Assembly (NCBI RefSeq): GCF_000411135.1
Contig: NZ_KE150262.1
Location: 904,824 to 968,823, forward strand
Direction of reading: 5' to 3'
Length of the DNA stretch: 64,000 nucleotides
From: Actinotignum schaalii FB123-CNA-2
Lineage (GTDB): Bacteria; Actinomycetota; Actinomycetes; Actinomycetales; Actinomycetaceae
Of this stretch, positions 53,505 through 62,942 are shown piece by piece. Numbering within the stretch: the first letter of the stretch is position 1; every line of letters starts with the position of its first letter. A program made the position numbers and the translations under genes. The notes beneath the pieces were generated by a model. The model did not search any database, was not told where the DNA came from, and was given only the letters and a program-made list of their open reading frames with translations.

Positions 53505-56021
53505 ATGCAAACCCGTCGCTACGCCGCCATTCTTGCTGCCGCTGCCCGCCAAAAACTCAGCCGCCGCGCCGTTCCCCACGCTGATGAGCTGCCGCGGGTA
53601 AAAGTCCACGCGGTTGCCGAGCGCGCCGTGGGGGAAGCAATTGCGCGTTTCGCCGGTGGGGGCGTGGGCGGGCACGCCCCGGCCGCATTGCTGCACCAAC
53701 TATGCCTAGGCCCCACTCTCGATATTCTTGCCGATACGCGCCTGCCCCTGGTGGCCACCGGTGCTGTTATCACTGACCTACGGTGGGAAATCCTCAGCCC
53801 CGTACCTTTTGGCCGCCCGCTTACGGTGCGGGCATTGGTCGCCAGTTTCGAGCGCGATGATCAAGGTACGGCGCTGCGCATTGTGGCGGATATTTTGTAC
53901 GACGGCGCAGTATGTTACCGGGAAAACGCCCGTTATTTGGACCGGGGCAGCACCGGGAGCCCCGCCCGCGTGCTCGGAGAAGTGCCGCAGCCGGAGGATG
54001 TGGCGCAATCGGAGGACGTGGCGCAGTCGCGGGCCAAGACATCACCCGCACCGGCAGTCCATGGCGAGCCGTCCGCGCCATCTGCGCCGTCGGCGCCGTT
54101 AGCATCGTCTTTCCCCGGCACCGCGCTGGATTTCCGTGCCGAATTCGGGGTGGATGAGAACGGGCATCTGCGCTACGCCAGTCCTCATGCCCTCGCCGAG
54201 CGGCGCTTTACCGCCACGGATGCGCGCCATTGGGCCCGCCTGACCGGAGATATCAACCCGATCCACCTCTCCGGAGCCACCGCACGCCTCTTCGGCTTTA
54301 GCGGGGCCGTGCTTCACGGTGCCGCTACCGATGCTTGGGCCTGCGGCCAGCTCGGCGTGCGCGGGGATGCACCGGGACGCGGGGAGGTCACTTTCCGTGC
54401 GCCCCTGGTGCTGCCCCAAAAGGTGGTGCTGCGCGCCGTCGGGGAAGAAGGCACCGTTGCCGTTGTAGAGGAACGCACGGGACGCGACCTCGTCCACCTG
54501 CGCTACACCAGCCCGGAATTACACGAAGCTCAGGCCGGCATCGTGCTCCCTGTCCGTGAAGGGAAACCTTCGAGCACCGCGGTTTCACGCGGCATGGTGG
54601 AAGTCTTTGCGGAGGGCGATACCGCGCTTGCCACCGCCCTTGAGGAAGCTATCCCATGGCGGCGCACGTACCGTGAGCCCTACGTGCAGCTGACCCGCAT
54701 TGACGATCCGGCCCACGGGGCGCAGGTGGCGCGCACCGGATTGGACTTCGTGCACCATACGCTCACCTTGCATGACGGTACGCCCCTAGCTGAGCTACGC
54801 CCGCGCGCGGGGGCGCCCCGGGGTGAAATTGTCCGGGGGACCACGGTGCCGTGCCCCTTCACCGTGCCTTTCCGAGGCCGGGAGATTCCGGAACACCTGC
54901 GCGGGGCAACCCGCAGGGACGCCCGCGGGGAATACGTGTACTTGAGCGGCACGGAGCTCCTGGAGCACCTCGCGCTGTGGGAAGCCCAGGGGCGGGTGCG
55001 GCCGGGGGTGTTGACCGCGCTCACCGAGGTGGTGGAGAACCCGGAGATGATGCGTCTGGAGGGGCGCACCGTGGCGGTGCTCGGTGCCGGAGCGGAGCTT
55101 TCGCCCGCACCCACGCTGCTGGCCACCGGCGCGCGGGTGGCGGGAGTGGGGCGCAGCGAATCGCGCCGTATGCGCACCCTCCGCGCCCGGGCTCTGGAAA
55201 CTGCCGGCAAGCTGCATATTGCGCCTCCGGGTTTCGGCGATGTAACCGCCGCTCCGGATGCGGTGGCAGGTTGGCTCCTCTCCCTGCCCGGTGACCTCGT
55301 GGTGGTGGATACCCTTTACGCGCCCGGATATAAATTCCTGCTGGTGGAAGCGGGAGCGGACGCCGTGCTGCGCATGGTGGGCGAAGAAAGCGACGCCGCT
55401 TTCGCCTGGTACGGTTCACCTACGGATGCCTACCCGATTCCGGGGAACGACGCCGCAGCGGCTGGCGCCGCTGGACTTCCCGGCGGACGGGTCTCCCGAA
55501 CGGCGATCCGCAGCTGGGCGAAACTTTCCGGGGCGCGGCCCGCTCGCGAGGGCGGCGTCGTTAATCTGCTCCAAGATATCCAGGGCCCCAATTACGCCGC
55601 CGCGAAACGCATCGGGCGATGGCGTGCCACCGTGGAACGGGAAGCCGGCCGCACTATTTCCTACACTATTGCGCCGATGTCCCGCACCGAATCAGTGCTC
55701 ATTTCCCAGCCGCTGCGTGCTGGGTACGCCGGCCTGGAACGGCTGGGATACCCGCCCCTTTCCGCGGATACCGCAGCGGCTCTCCTCGCTGGTCTTCTGG
55801 TGTGGGACCTGCACCATCCGGAGGCCACTGCTTCCTCCACCAGTTTCCTGACCGACCGGGCCCTGGATGGCGGGCTCCTCTCCATTCCCTACCAGCCCAA
55901 TGACCTGGCCGGGCTCGCGCTCCTGAGCGGGGCGGAGAAACTCTTCGTGCGCCACCACGGCCCTACGGCCGGGCGCTTACGGGAGCGCCCGGCCGTAGGG
56001 GATGCGTCCTCGGGCTACTGA
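53505..56021 (+). CDS. Large MaoC/hotdog-domain protein of unusual architecture
   Basis: 838 residues from ATG 53505 (GAAAGG upstream). Residues about 20-140 look like a first hotdog. After a Pro/Ala/Ser linker, residues about 205-340 form a MaoC-like hydratase with ARLTGDINPIHL and the helix entrance GAVLHGAATDAWA, including the Asp and His of hydratase 2. Residues about 500-570 hold a Rossmann-like VAVLGAGAELSPAPTLLATGARVAGVGRSE. The last 250 residues I do not recognise. A role in fatty-acid or acyl-CoA modification is inferred from MaoC only. The gene is not in an operon. Confidence 0.6.
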   Translation: MQTRRYAAILAAAARQKLSRRAVPHADELPRVKVHAVAERAVGEAIARFAGGGVGGHAPAALLHQLCLGPTLDILADTRLPLVATGAVITDLRWEILSPVPFGRPLTVRALVASFERDDQGTALRIVADILYDGAVCYRENARYLDRGSTGSPARVLGEVPQPEDVAQSEDVAQSRAKTSPAPAVHGEPSAPSAPSAPLASSFPGTALDFRAEFGVDENGHLRYASPHALAERRFTATDARHWARLTGDINPIHLSGATARLFGFSGAVLHGAATDAWACGQLGVRGDAPGRGEVTFRAPLVLPQKVVLRAVGEEGTVAVVEERTGRDLVHLRYTSPELHEAQAGIVLPVREGKPSSTAVSRGMVEVFAEGDTALATALEEAIPWRRTYREPYVQLTRIDDPAHGAQVARTGLDFVHHTLTLHDGTPLAELRPRAGAPRGEIVRGTTVPCPFTVPFRGREIPEHLRGATRRDARGEYVYLSGTELLEHLALWEAQGRVRPGVLTALTEVVENPEMMRLEGRTVAVLGAGAELSPAPTLLATGARVAGVGRSESRRMRTLRARALETAGKLHIAPPGFGDVTAAPDAVAGWLLSLPGDLVVVDTLYAPGYKFLLVEAGADAVLRMVGEESDAAFAWYGSPTDAYPIPGNDAAAAGAAGLPGGRVSRTAIRSWAKLSGARPAREGGVVNLLQDIQGPNYAAAKRIGRWRATVEREAGRTISYTIAPMSRTESVLISQPLRAGYAGLERLGYPPLSADTAAALLAGLLVWDLHHPEATASSTSFLTDRALDGGLLSIPYQPNDLAGLALLSGAEKLFVRHHGPTAGRLRERPAVGDASSGY
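55961..56000. repeat. 16-bp inverted repeat in the 3' end of the MaoC gene
   Basis: CCCTACGGCCGGGCGC (55961-55976) and its exact complement (55985-56000) flank an 8-base loop, inside the coding sequence. A second 11-bp repeat follows at 56006-56051. Together they may end transcription from both sides. Confidence 0.65.
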
Positions 56022-56051
56022 ACGAGGGAAGGCTGTTAGGAGCCCGAGGAC
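56006..56051. terminator. Inverted repeat spanning the MaoC-gene stop
   Basis: GTCCTCGGGCT (56006-56016) and AGCCCGAGGAC (56041-56051) pair perfectly around 24 bases that contain the stop codon. It lies between convergent genes and is probably a bidirectional terminator. Confidence 0.55.
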
Positions 56052-56097
56052 AGTTCTGGTGGTTTGAGGGGACAGACTACATTAGTGGGAAGTTGGT

Positions 56098-57150
56098 TTA
56101 GTGGATGAGAACCTTGAGGGCGTTGGTATCCGAGGCGTGCATGAACGCCTCGTAAGCTTCCATAATGTCCTCGAAGGCGAATTCGTGGGTGACGAACTTG
56201 TCGGCGGGTAGCTTCTTCGCGGCCACCAACTTGAGCAGCATTTCCAGGGTATTGGTCGAAACCAGACCCATAGAAATATTGATATTGGCGATCCATAGCT
56301 TGTCGATCGGCAGGTTAACCGGTTTGCCGTGCACGCCCACATTGGCAACGTGGCCGCCCGGGCGCACGATCTGGAGGCAGGTATCGAAGGTAGCGGGTAC
56401 GCCCACCGCCTCGATGGCGACGTCGACACCTAAACCATCGGTCAGGGCCATAACCTGCTCCTTCCAATCGGCGGAGCCGTTATTGACCGTGTGGGTGGCG
56501 CCGAAATCACGGGCGCGATCCAGGCGCTTATCATCCAGGTCAATGGCGATGACCTTGGCCGGCCCGTACAGGCGCGCCGTCATCACTGCCGCCAACCCCA
56601 CGGGACCCGAGCCGATCACCGCGACAACATCGCCCGGCTTGACCTTGCCGTTCTGCACCCCAATTTCGAAACCGGTAGGAAGAATATCGGAGAGGAGAAT
56701 ACCCTCCGCATCACTCACACCTTCCGGAATCTTGTACACGGAATTCTCCGCGAAGGGCACGCGCACGTATTCGGCTTGGGTTCCGTCAATCATGTAGCCG
56801 AAGATCCAACCGACGCCGGGCATACCTTCGGGATCCATGCAGTGGGCGTACATTCCGGTACGGCAGTAGGAGCAATGCCCGCAGGAGCTCACGCAGGAGA
56901 GAATCACCCGGTCGCCGACCTTGAGATTTGTCACGTTCGAGCCAACTTCGGTGATGCGGCCAATTCCCTCGTGGCCCAGAATGCGCCCGGGTTCCACTTC
57001 CGGGGTGTCACCCTTGAGGATGTGGAGGTCCGTACCGCAGATCGTGGTTGCTTCCATCTTGACGATGATGTCGGTGGGCTGCTGGATTTGCGGGTCGGGA
57101 ACTTCTTTCCATTCCTTAATTCCCGGACCTCCGTAGACAAGAGCCTTCAT
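56098..57150 (-). CDS. Zinc-dependent alcohol dehydrogenase
   Basis: 350 residues from ATG 57150 (GAGGAGAAA upstream; a longer frame to 57213 is not conserved). It is a medium-chain dehydrogenase. The catalytic zinc ligands are Cys in ATTICGTDLHI, His-Glu in LGHEGIG and a later residue. The structural zinc cysteines lie in SCGHCSYCRTGMYAHC, and the NAD-binding turn is VIGSGPVGLAAV. It oxidises or reduces small alcohols and aldehydes with NAD(H). It has its own promoter region and is followed by a hairpin shared with the MaoC gene. Confidence 0.93.
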   Translation of the reverse strand: MKALVYGGPGIKEWKEVPDPQIQQPTDIIVKMEATTICGTDLHILKGDTPEVEPGRILGHEGIGRITEVGSNVTNLKVGDRVILSCVSSCGHCSYCRTGMYAHCMDPEGMPGVGWIFGYMIDGTQAEYVRVPFAENSVYKIPEGVSDAEGILLSDILPTGFEIGVQNGKVKPGDVVAVIGSGPVGLAAVMTARLYGPAKVIAIDLDDKRLDRARDFGATHTVNNGSADWKEQVMALTDGLGVDVAIEAVGVPATFDTCLQIVRPGGHVANVGVHGKPVNLPIDKLWIANINISMGLVSTNTLEMLLKLVAAKKLPADKFVTHEFAFEDIMEAYEAFMHASDTNALKVLIH

Positions 57151-57484
57151 ATTTTTCTCCTCATTGAGTAGCTCTGGTGAGTGCGGTGCCGTGACTGGCG
57201 CCACGTAACCCAATCTAGCGGGACGAAAGGCCTATGGAAAGGGTGTGCTGCGGTAAGTTGTGTAAGTTTGATCACGCGGGTGCTTTATAAGAATTACGTG
57301 AAAATATGCGGAAAAGTCGGTGGTGTGGGGGTTGAAATGGATTGGGGTAGGTGCTGGAGTGGGGTGTGTCAATCAAGGACGTACATCCTGGTCGGCTTGG
57401 ATTTTGTGGGAATTGCGCGGCGGAGCTGGCGGCGGCGTCGTTCGTGAAATGTGGCGAGGTGGCACTGGACGAAACGTCGCACGG
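57151..57484. other. 334-bp gap with no gene seen
   Basis: Between the alcohol dehydrogenase start and tRNA-Pro. The plus strand is G-rich with many GGGT runs around 57320-57370. I find no ORF with a ribosome site, no clear hairpin and no RNA gene. It should contain the dehydrogenase promoter near 57160-57230. Confidence 0.4.
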
Positions 57485-57558
57485 TCGGGACGGCGGGACT
57501 TGAACCCGCGACCCCCCGCTCCCAAAGCGGGTGCGCTACCAAACTGCGCCACGTCCCG
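57485..57558 (-). tRNA. tRNA-Pro (anticodon TGG)
   Basis: The minus strand folds as a 74-nt cloverleaf. The acceptor is CGGGACG with CGTCCCG, the D arm has GGCGCAGTTTGGTAGCGC, the anticodon loop is CTTTGGGAG with TGG, and the T arm is GCGGGTTCAAGTCCCGC. The discriminator is A. CCA is not encoded. Confidence 0.95.
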
Positions 57559-57741
57559 TACTGGTTGTATGTACGTTGCCGTGCGCCGAAAACTGAAGGC
57601 TGCCGGCCGCACCTAAGCAACGTGCCTAGTGTAATAGATTCCGGCCGGCGATGCCCACGCCACAGGAGAGTGCCATCGGAGTGGAAGTCTTGGGGGTGGG
57701 ATGGTATTCTCTTCGGGTAGCGTTCGCGCAAGCGTTCGTAT

Positions 57742-57815
57742 GCGAGTGTAGTTTAGTGGTAAAACCTCAGCCTTCCAAGCTGATGATGGGAGTTCGATTC
57801 TCCTCACTCGCTCCA
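57742..57815 (+). tRNA. tRNA-Gly (anticodon TCC), CCA encoded
   Basis: The acceptor GCGAGTG pairs with CACTCGC, the anticodon loop is CTTCCAA with TCC, and the T arm is GGGAGTTCGATTCTCC. The discriminator is T, followed by an encoded CCA (57813-57815), unlike the other two tRNAs in the window. Confidence 0.95.
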
Positions 57816-57979
57816 TTTTTCTGCGATAGCCAGGCGAAATATTTCTCACTGCTCAGTGGCGTTTTCTATCGTGTCTTTTATTACCGTGTCTAAATAAGGA
57901 AATGGCCCACTTTTACCATAATGTTTTCAATATGTAGGTATTCTTTAATAGTGATTGCACCTATGTCGTTGGGATCATT

Positions 57980-60823
57980 ATGTTGAGAAAATCTGCCGCA
58001 GTCGGAGCTGCGCTAATACTTGTAGGTTCTGGGATAGGGGCTGTCACCTCCGCAGTGGCAGCTCCCTCGGCCGCGGGCGAGCTACCGGCCGGTTTTGTGC
58101 CTGCCGATGCGGTCGCCGATGTGACCTCGGTCGTGGTGAACGCGACCGGCAATAGCTGCACGGGCCGCACGCTCCGCACCGCCAAGCCGGATGATGGGAA
58201 AACCTACCCGGCCCAGGATAGTTACTACACCAATAGTGTGACGTACTGCCTGGATCAGTCTTTCGTTACCGGTGATAACAAAATTTCCTGGAACGCTGCC
58301 ACGAAAACCCTGTGGTTCAATAATTATGTGCAGGACGCCGCGAACGCCTACAAGCGCGGCGTGTCCGTGGACACGGGCAAGATCGCTTCCGATGTGACGG
58401 TCAAGTTCAGCGGTACGAATGTTTTCACCGCGAGCGAGGGCGGCTACACCGCGAACGCCCTCTATTTTGCCGGTAACCAGGACGGCCTGTATAAATACGT
58501 CCTCGATTTTGATGGCGACGCCACCTTCGATGCCACAAATACGATCAATAAATATCCGGTCAATGTGGCCGATAGTGATCCGTCCGCTAAGTGGCTGAAG
58601 GGCGGCTCTATCGGGCTGGATTCTTCCGGTGCGCCGATCGAAATTATCGGTCAGGGAAAGCTCACCGCCGTGGGTAGGGATATTACCTGCGAAAAGTGCG
58701 GGAGCGGAGATAACAATACCGCGATGAGCACCGCGATTCGCAGCACCGCGGATCTTAGCATCGGCGGCAATGTTCAGGTCACGGCACGAGTGACCAACGA
58801 AACGGGTTTGGCAACCGGAATTAACGCCTGGAAGAACCTCAATATTGACGGTTCCCAGGGTGCTACGGTGACGGCGGAAGCCACCTCCAACACCTCCACG
58901 GCAACGGCGATTATGCAGGCCGGTGGCGGCGGTGTAGATAACACCGGCGACGTTATGAACATCACCAATGCGAAGGTCACGGCGCGGGCAACGGCGCAAG
59001 GAAAATCGAGTTACGGCTTGTACAGCAGGGGAAATCTCAATGTTGCTGGAACCGCGTCACTTGATGTCACGTCTTCTTCGCAATCTCAAGGGTACGGGGT
59101 ATACGGCGAAGGCCAGGTAAAGGCCGACGGCGCAGCCACTCTCACGGTGGCCGCTTCCTCAGCGAATGTTGCTGGCGGAGTTGTGGGTGCCACCGGTGTG
59201 ACCTTCGCGAGCACCGGTGAGAGCCTCATTAAGATGAACGGGGCCAAGAATGCCCCGGCGATCGTCGCTGCGGGTCAGGGCGCCTGCCGCTTCCTGGGCA
59301 CGGGGGATGTTACCGCCCAAACCGTTGGTGGCTACGGCGCCTACCTCACCTGCCCGAATACCGAATTTGGGGAGCGTATCGGCGTGACCAAGCCCGGCAC
59401 TTTTGCCCTGGCCGAATTTGCTGACGGTGCTTTTACGGTCGATGATAACCTCGACCGGAACAAGGCGGCCGGCCCGGCTGGTACCAGCCCCGTGTCCTCC
59501 AATACCCGTGCACGCTTCGTGGTCAATCACAAGGGGCAGCGCACCGGAAACTGGACGATTGGCCAGGGGTACGTGGCGCAGATCGGCACCACGGCGCAAA
59601 CTGATTCCATTACCGGTCAGGTGACCGAACCTGGTTCGGCGCACTATCCGGATGGCACCGTGCGGCAGCATATTTTCACCGCGCCGCAAGCTCAGGTGGG
59701 CACGAGCGCGCAGCTGAGCATTTCGGCGGGGGAGCAGACTCTTCCCTTCGCCTGGTGGACGGTATCTGACCTGGCCACGCCAACCGAGCAGCTGAGCGCG
59801 GAGGCCCTCGGGCAGAATGCGCAGGAGAACCCGTCCGATAGTGCGCTGAGCTTCGCCATGCCGGCCGAGGATCTTACGTTGACGCCGGTGTACGGCAAGA
59901 TCATTGTGCCCGCAGCGCCCGTGACCGCCCCGCAGCCCTGTGACGGGAGCGGAAGCGTGGCACCGGCACAGGTGACGCTGCCGGAGAATGAAGGCGTGAC
60001 GTATGGAACGCCGGAAATCAACGGAAACACGGCAACCGTGATCGCTACGGCGAAACCCGGGTATCTCATTGCGAGTCCGGGTGCCGGGGCGAGCTACACG
60101 GTTGATAAGAATCATCGTGAGGCCACCTGGACCCTGGATCTCACCTCAACCGCGTGTGCTGCTACTCCATTGGAAAAGCCGGCGGTGACCCCGATTGCTC
60201 CGACGCTGGTTCCGGCAGATAGCTGCGGTACTCCAGCCACGGTCACCATTCCGGACTCCTCCTTTGTGGAGTACACCCGCACGGAGAATAACGGCACCGT
60301 GACCGTGACAGCGCAGCTTAAGGATCCGGAGCGTTACACCCTCGCCGCTGGCGCTACGACCGAGTGGAGCTTCGATATTTCCGCCCGCGCGTGTCCCGTG
60401 CCTGAGCCGCCGGTGAACCCGGATCCGCCGGTCGATCCTGCCCCGGAGCCCGGAACTCCGGGCGAGCCGAATGACCCGGGGACGCCGGGCACTCCGGAGA
60501 AACCAGAAGTGCCGGGTACCCCGGATCCGCAACCGGGTACGCCTGGAACGCCTGGAACGCCCGGTACGCCTGGAACGCCCGGAACGCCCAGCGATCCGAA
60601 CACGCCGCAGGAGCCTGGAACACCCGGAACGCCGAGTGGGCCCGCTGGCCCGAGCGCTCCAGCTGACCCGAAGCCCGCGCCAGAGCAGAAGGCTCCGACG
60701 GTGAAGGTCAAGCGCCCCGCGGCCAAGCTCGCGCATACGGGCGCCGCGGCGGTGCCCGTGATTGCAGGAGCGGCCGCGCTCATCCTGGGCGGTTACGCGC
60801 TACGCCGTAAGTACCGCGGCTAA
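57980..60823 (+). CDS. LAHTG cell-wall-anchored surface protein, beta-helix-like
   Basis: 947 residues from ATG 57980. A signal peptide ([29 protein letters not shown]) precedes about 450 residues of short Gly/Ala/Thr-rich strands with alternating DVT, VTA and GVYG units, suggesting a right-handed beta-helix. Two repeated modules with [11 protein letters not shown]-like strands follow (about residues 650-810). A stalk of PGTPGTP repeats comes next, then [10 protein letters not shown], a hydrophobic segment and RRKYRG. The LAXTG signal fits class E sortases. It is probably an adhesin or matrix-binding stalk protein. No known binding domain is recognised. Confidence 0.8.
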   Translation: MLRKSAAVGAALILVGSGIGAVTSAVAAPSAAGELPAGFVPADAVADVTSVVVNATGNSCTGRTLRTAKPDDGKTYPAQDSYYTNSVTYCLDQSFVTGDNKISWNAATKTLWFNNYVQDAANAYKRGVSVDTGKIASDVTVKFSGTNVFTASEGGYTANALYFAGNQDGLYKYVLDFDGDATFDATNTINKYPVNVADSDPSAKWLKGGSIGLDSSGAPIEIIGQGKLTAVGRDITCEKCGSGDNNTAMSTAIRSTADLSIGGNVQVTARVTNETGLATGINAWKNLNIDGSQGATVTAEATSNTSTATAIMQAGGGGVDNTGDVMNITNAKVTARATAQGKSSYGLYSRGNLNVAGTASLDVTSSSQSQGYGVYGEGQVKADGAATLTVAASSANVAGGVVGATGVTFASTGESLIKMNGAKNAPAIVAAGQGACRFLGTGDVTAQTVGGYGAYLTCPNTEFGERIGVTKPGTFALAEFADGAFTVDDNLDRNKAAGPAGTSPVSSNTRARFVVNHKGQRTGNWTIGQGYVAQIGTTAQTDSITGQVTEPGSAHYPDGTVRQHIFTAPQAQVGTSAQLSISAGEQTLPFAWWTVSDLATPTEQLSAEALGQNAQENPSDSALSFAMPAEDLTLTPVYGKIIVPAAPVTAPQPCDGSGSVAPAQVTLPENEGVTYGTPEINGNTATVIATAKPGYLIASPGAGASYTVDKNHREATWTLDLTSTACAATPLEKPAVTPIAPTLVPADSCGTPATVTIPDSSFVEYTRTENNGTVTVTAQLKDPERYTLAAGATTEWSFDISARACPVPEPPVNPDPPVDPAPEPGTPGEPNDPGTPGTPEKPEVPGTPDPQPGTPGTPGTPGTPGTPGTPSDPNTPQEPGTPGTPSGPAGPSAPADPKPAPEQKAPTVKVKRPAAKLAHTGAAAVPVIAGAAALILGGYALRRKYRG

Positions 60824-60850
60824 GTGAAATAGCAGGCCAGAAGCTTGATA

Positions 60851-60950
60851 GCTATCCCCTCGGGAACCTTGATAAAGTATTTGCGCAAAACCTTCACCGG
60901 TACCGCCGGGAAGGAAAACGTGGAAATACCGGGGAAACCGAGGGGATAGC
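60851..60950. terminator. 13-bp stem enclosing 74 bases, after the LAHTG gene
   Basis: GCTATCCCCTCGG (60851-60863) and its exact complement (60938-60950) form a long-range stem. An inner CCGGTA/TACCGG stem lies at 60897-60932. TGTTTT follows soon after, so it may terminate the surface-protein transcript. The large structured loop could also be a small RNA or regulatory element. Confidence 0.45.
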
Positions 60951-60979
60951 GCTGTTTTCGCCCTCGAAACCTACCGTGG

Positions 60980-61090
60980 CGTATCTCATGAGTGAGCCAT
61001 TGCGTTGTTGTCGCCGGCAAAAACACCTACGATGATTGACTGTGCGCAGCAGCCCCGTTGGGCACACTAAGGGAAATGTCAGGGGATACG
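60980..61090 (+). promoter_or_regulatory. Candidate SAM-binding leader (SAM-IV/SAM-I-like) before metN
   Basis: CGTATC (60980-60985) pairs with GATACG (61085-61090), which lies between the AGGGG ribosome site and the metN ATG, so folding would affect translation. Just inside is TCATGAGTG, and further on GCCGGCAA followed by ACACC. This order resembles the core of SAM-IV and SAM-I riboswitches (GAGUG then CCGGCAACC). The downstream genes form a methionine importer, a typical target. The remaining helices do not match clearly, so the call is tentative. Confidence 0.35.
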
Positions 61091-61092
61091 AG

Positions 61093-62079
61093 ATGATCGA
61101 ACTAGCAGAGGTGGAGAAGATCTACCCGCGCCGCGGAGCGGAATCCGTGGCGGCGCTGCGCGGCATCTCGCTTACTATCCCCACGGGAGAAATCCACGGC
61201 ATCGTTGGCGAATCGGGGGCGGGTAAATCCACCCTTATTCGCTGCCTCACCGCCCTGGAAAAACCCACCAGCGGCTCCATTCGCATTAACGGCGAAGATC
61301 TCAACGCGCTGCCGCCCTCGAAATTACGCGCGGCGCGGCGCACCATCGGAATGGTGTTCCAGGGCGGCAACCTGCTCGAGGCACGTACCGCCGCGGATAA
61401 TATCGCCTATCCCCTCCAGATCGCCGGGGAAAAATCCGCGAAGATAGCCGAACGAGTGCGCGAGCTGCTGGGCGTCGTCGGCCTTGCTGATCGGGGCGAT
61501 TCTTATCCTTCCCAGCTATCGGGCGGGCAGCGCCAGCGCGTGGCCATTGCGCGCGCCCTAGCCACCACTCCGTCAGTGCTGCTCTGCGATGAGCCCACCT
61601 CCGCACTGGATGCGGATACCACCTTGCAGATCCTGGAACTGCTACGCGAGGTTCGTGATGCCTACGGGGTGACCGTCGTTATTATCACCCACGAAATGGA
61701 CGTGGTGCGCCGCATCTGCGATTCGGTGACCCTCCTCGAATCGGGTCGGATTACCGCCGGTGGCACCATTGAAAGCGTGCTCGCGGACGTAAGTTCACCC
61801 CTCGCGCGGCGCCTCGTACCCGCTCCGGATATTGAAACGACCAATATTTCTGGTTCTGTGATTGACATTGCCTTTACCGCCCGCCCCGGTGAAACCGCCG
61901 GATCTCAAGCCCTCAGCCTGGCAGCGCGTCTCGGCTGCGATATTGGCGCGGGTGTTTTTGAATCCATCGGTGAGATTCAGATTGCGCGCCTGGCCCTCGT
62001 GGTCGATAACGCGCAGGTTGATACCGTTCTCACCGCGATGAACAACGCCGGAATCACCGCGGAGGTGCGGGCAGCATGA
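61093..62079 (+). CDS. metN: Methionine ABC transporter ATPase
   Basis: 328 residues from ATG 61093 (AGGGG upstream). Walker A is GESGAGKST, the signature is LSGGQRQRVA and Walker B is LLCDEPTSALDAD. The C-terminal NIL domain (about residues 255-328, IGEIQIARLALVVDNAQVDTV) binds methionine and inhibits transport when the cell is replete. It drives import through MetI. It overlaps metI by 4 bases. Confidence 0.96.
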   Translation: MIELAEVEKIYPRRGAESVAALRGISLTIPTGEIHGIVGESGAGKSTLIRCLTALEKPTSGSIRINGEDLNALPPSKLRAARRTIGMVFQGGNLLEARTAADNIAYPLQIAGEKSAKIAERVRELLGVVGLADRGDSYPSQLSGGQRQRVAIARALATTPSVLLCDEPTSALDADTTLQILELLREVRDAYGVTVVIITHEMDVVRRICDSVTLLESGRITAGGTIESVLADVSSPLARRLVPAPDIETTNISGSVIDIAFTARPGETAGSQALSLAARLGCDIGAGVFESIGEIQIARLALVVDNAQVDTVLTAMNNAGITAEVRAA

Positions 62080-62825
62080 CCACTCTTCTCAGTGCAGTTC
62101 TCAGCCCGGCTCTCTCCGTGCCGGTAGCATCCGCCGCGGCCGCCCTCCCCAACGAGCGCGGCACCTGGTTCGATGCCCCGGAAATCAAAGACGGCTTGGC
62201 CCGCGCTACCTTCGAAACACTGGCTATGGTGGGTATCTCCACCGTTATCGCTTCGGCGCTGGGCCTTGTCCTCGGGATGATCCTCGTGGCAACCGGCCGC
62301 GGGGGACTACTTCCCTCTCCGCTCCTCAATAAAACCCTCGGTTTTATTGTCAACGTGGGCCGCGCCATTCCTTTCATCATCTTCGTCTTTATTCTCATCG
62401 GCTTTTCGCGTGCAATTGCCGGAACGGGCAGCGCCTGGCAAGGCTTCACCGTTCCGCTCACGATCTCCGCGGCCTTCTACTTCGCGCGCCTGGTGGAATC
62501 CAATCTCATGGGCGTCGAGCGCGGCAAAGTGGAAGCCGTCCTCATGATGGGAGCTTCCCGCACCCGCATCATGTTCGGGGTGCTCATGCGCGAAGCGCTG
62601 CCCGCACTCGTCCAATCCGTCACGATCCTCGCGGTCACCCTCGTCGGCTACTCGGCGATGGCGGGTGCTGTGGGCGGCGGCGGCCTGGGCGCCATGGCTC
62701 AAAACGCCGGGTACTACAATAACCGCCCGGATGTCCTCATGATCGTGGTGGTCGTGCTGGTGCTCCTCGTTATGGTCATCCAGGCGCTGGGTGACATGCT
62801 CAGCCGGCTGGTGGATCACCGCTAA
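62076..62825 (+). CDS. metI: Methionine ABC transporter permease
   Basis: 249 residues from ATG 62076, overlapping metN. Five membrane segments are visible. The family markers are LGFIVNVGRAIPFIIFVFIL and GSAWQGFTVPLTISAAFYFARLVES. The EAA-like loop VEAVLMMGASRTRIMFGVLMREALP contacts MetN. It forms the homodimeric channel for methionine. Confidence 0.95.
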   Translation: MTTLLSAVLSPALSVPVASAAAALPNERGTWFDAPEIKDGLARATFETLAMVGISTVIASALGLVLGMILVATGRGGLLPSPLLNKTLGFIVNVGRAIPFIIFVFILIGFSRAIAGTGSAWQGFTVPLTISAAFYFARLVESNLMGVERGKVEAVLMMGASRTRIMFGVLMREALPALVQSVTILAVTLVGYSAMAGAVGGGGLGAMAQNAGYYNNRPDVLMIVVVVLVLLVMVIQALGDMLSRLVDHR

Positions 62826-62942
62826 GGAACCGCCGGCCGGGTCACGCACCACCGGGAAGTACCCGGACCAGCGCTGTCAACAAAAGGTGTGCAGCGATAA
62901 GTCATCACCACCAACATTGTGAAAAATAGAGGAATATTAACC

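Noticed and set aside
59159-60115. Antisense frame over the LAHTG surface gene
   Set aside because: Arises from repetitive Gly/Ala/Thr codons and has no start signal.
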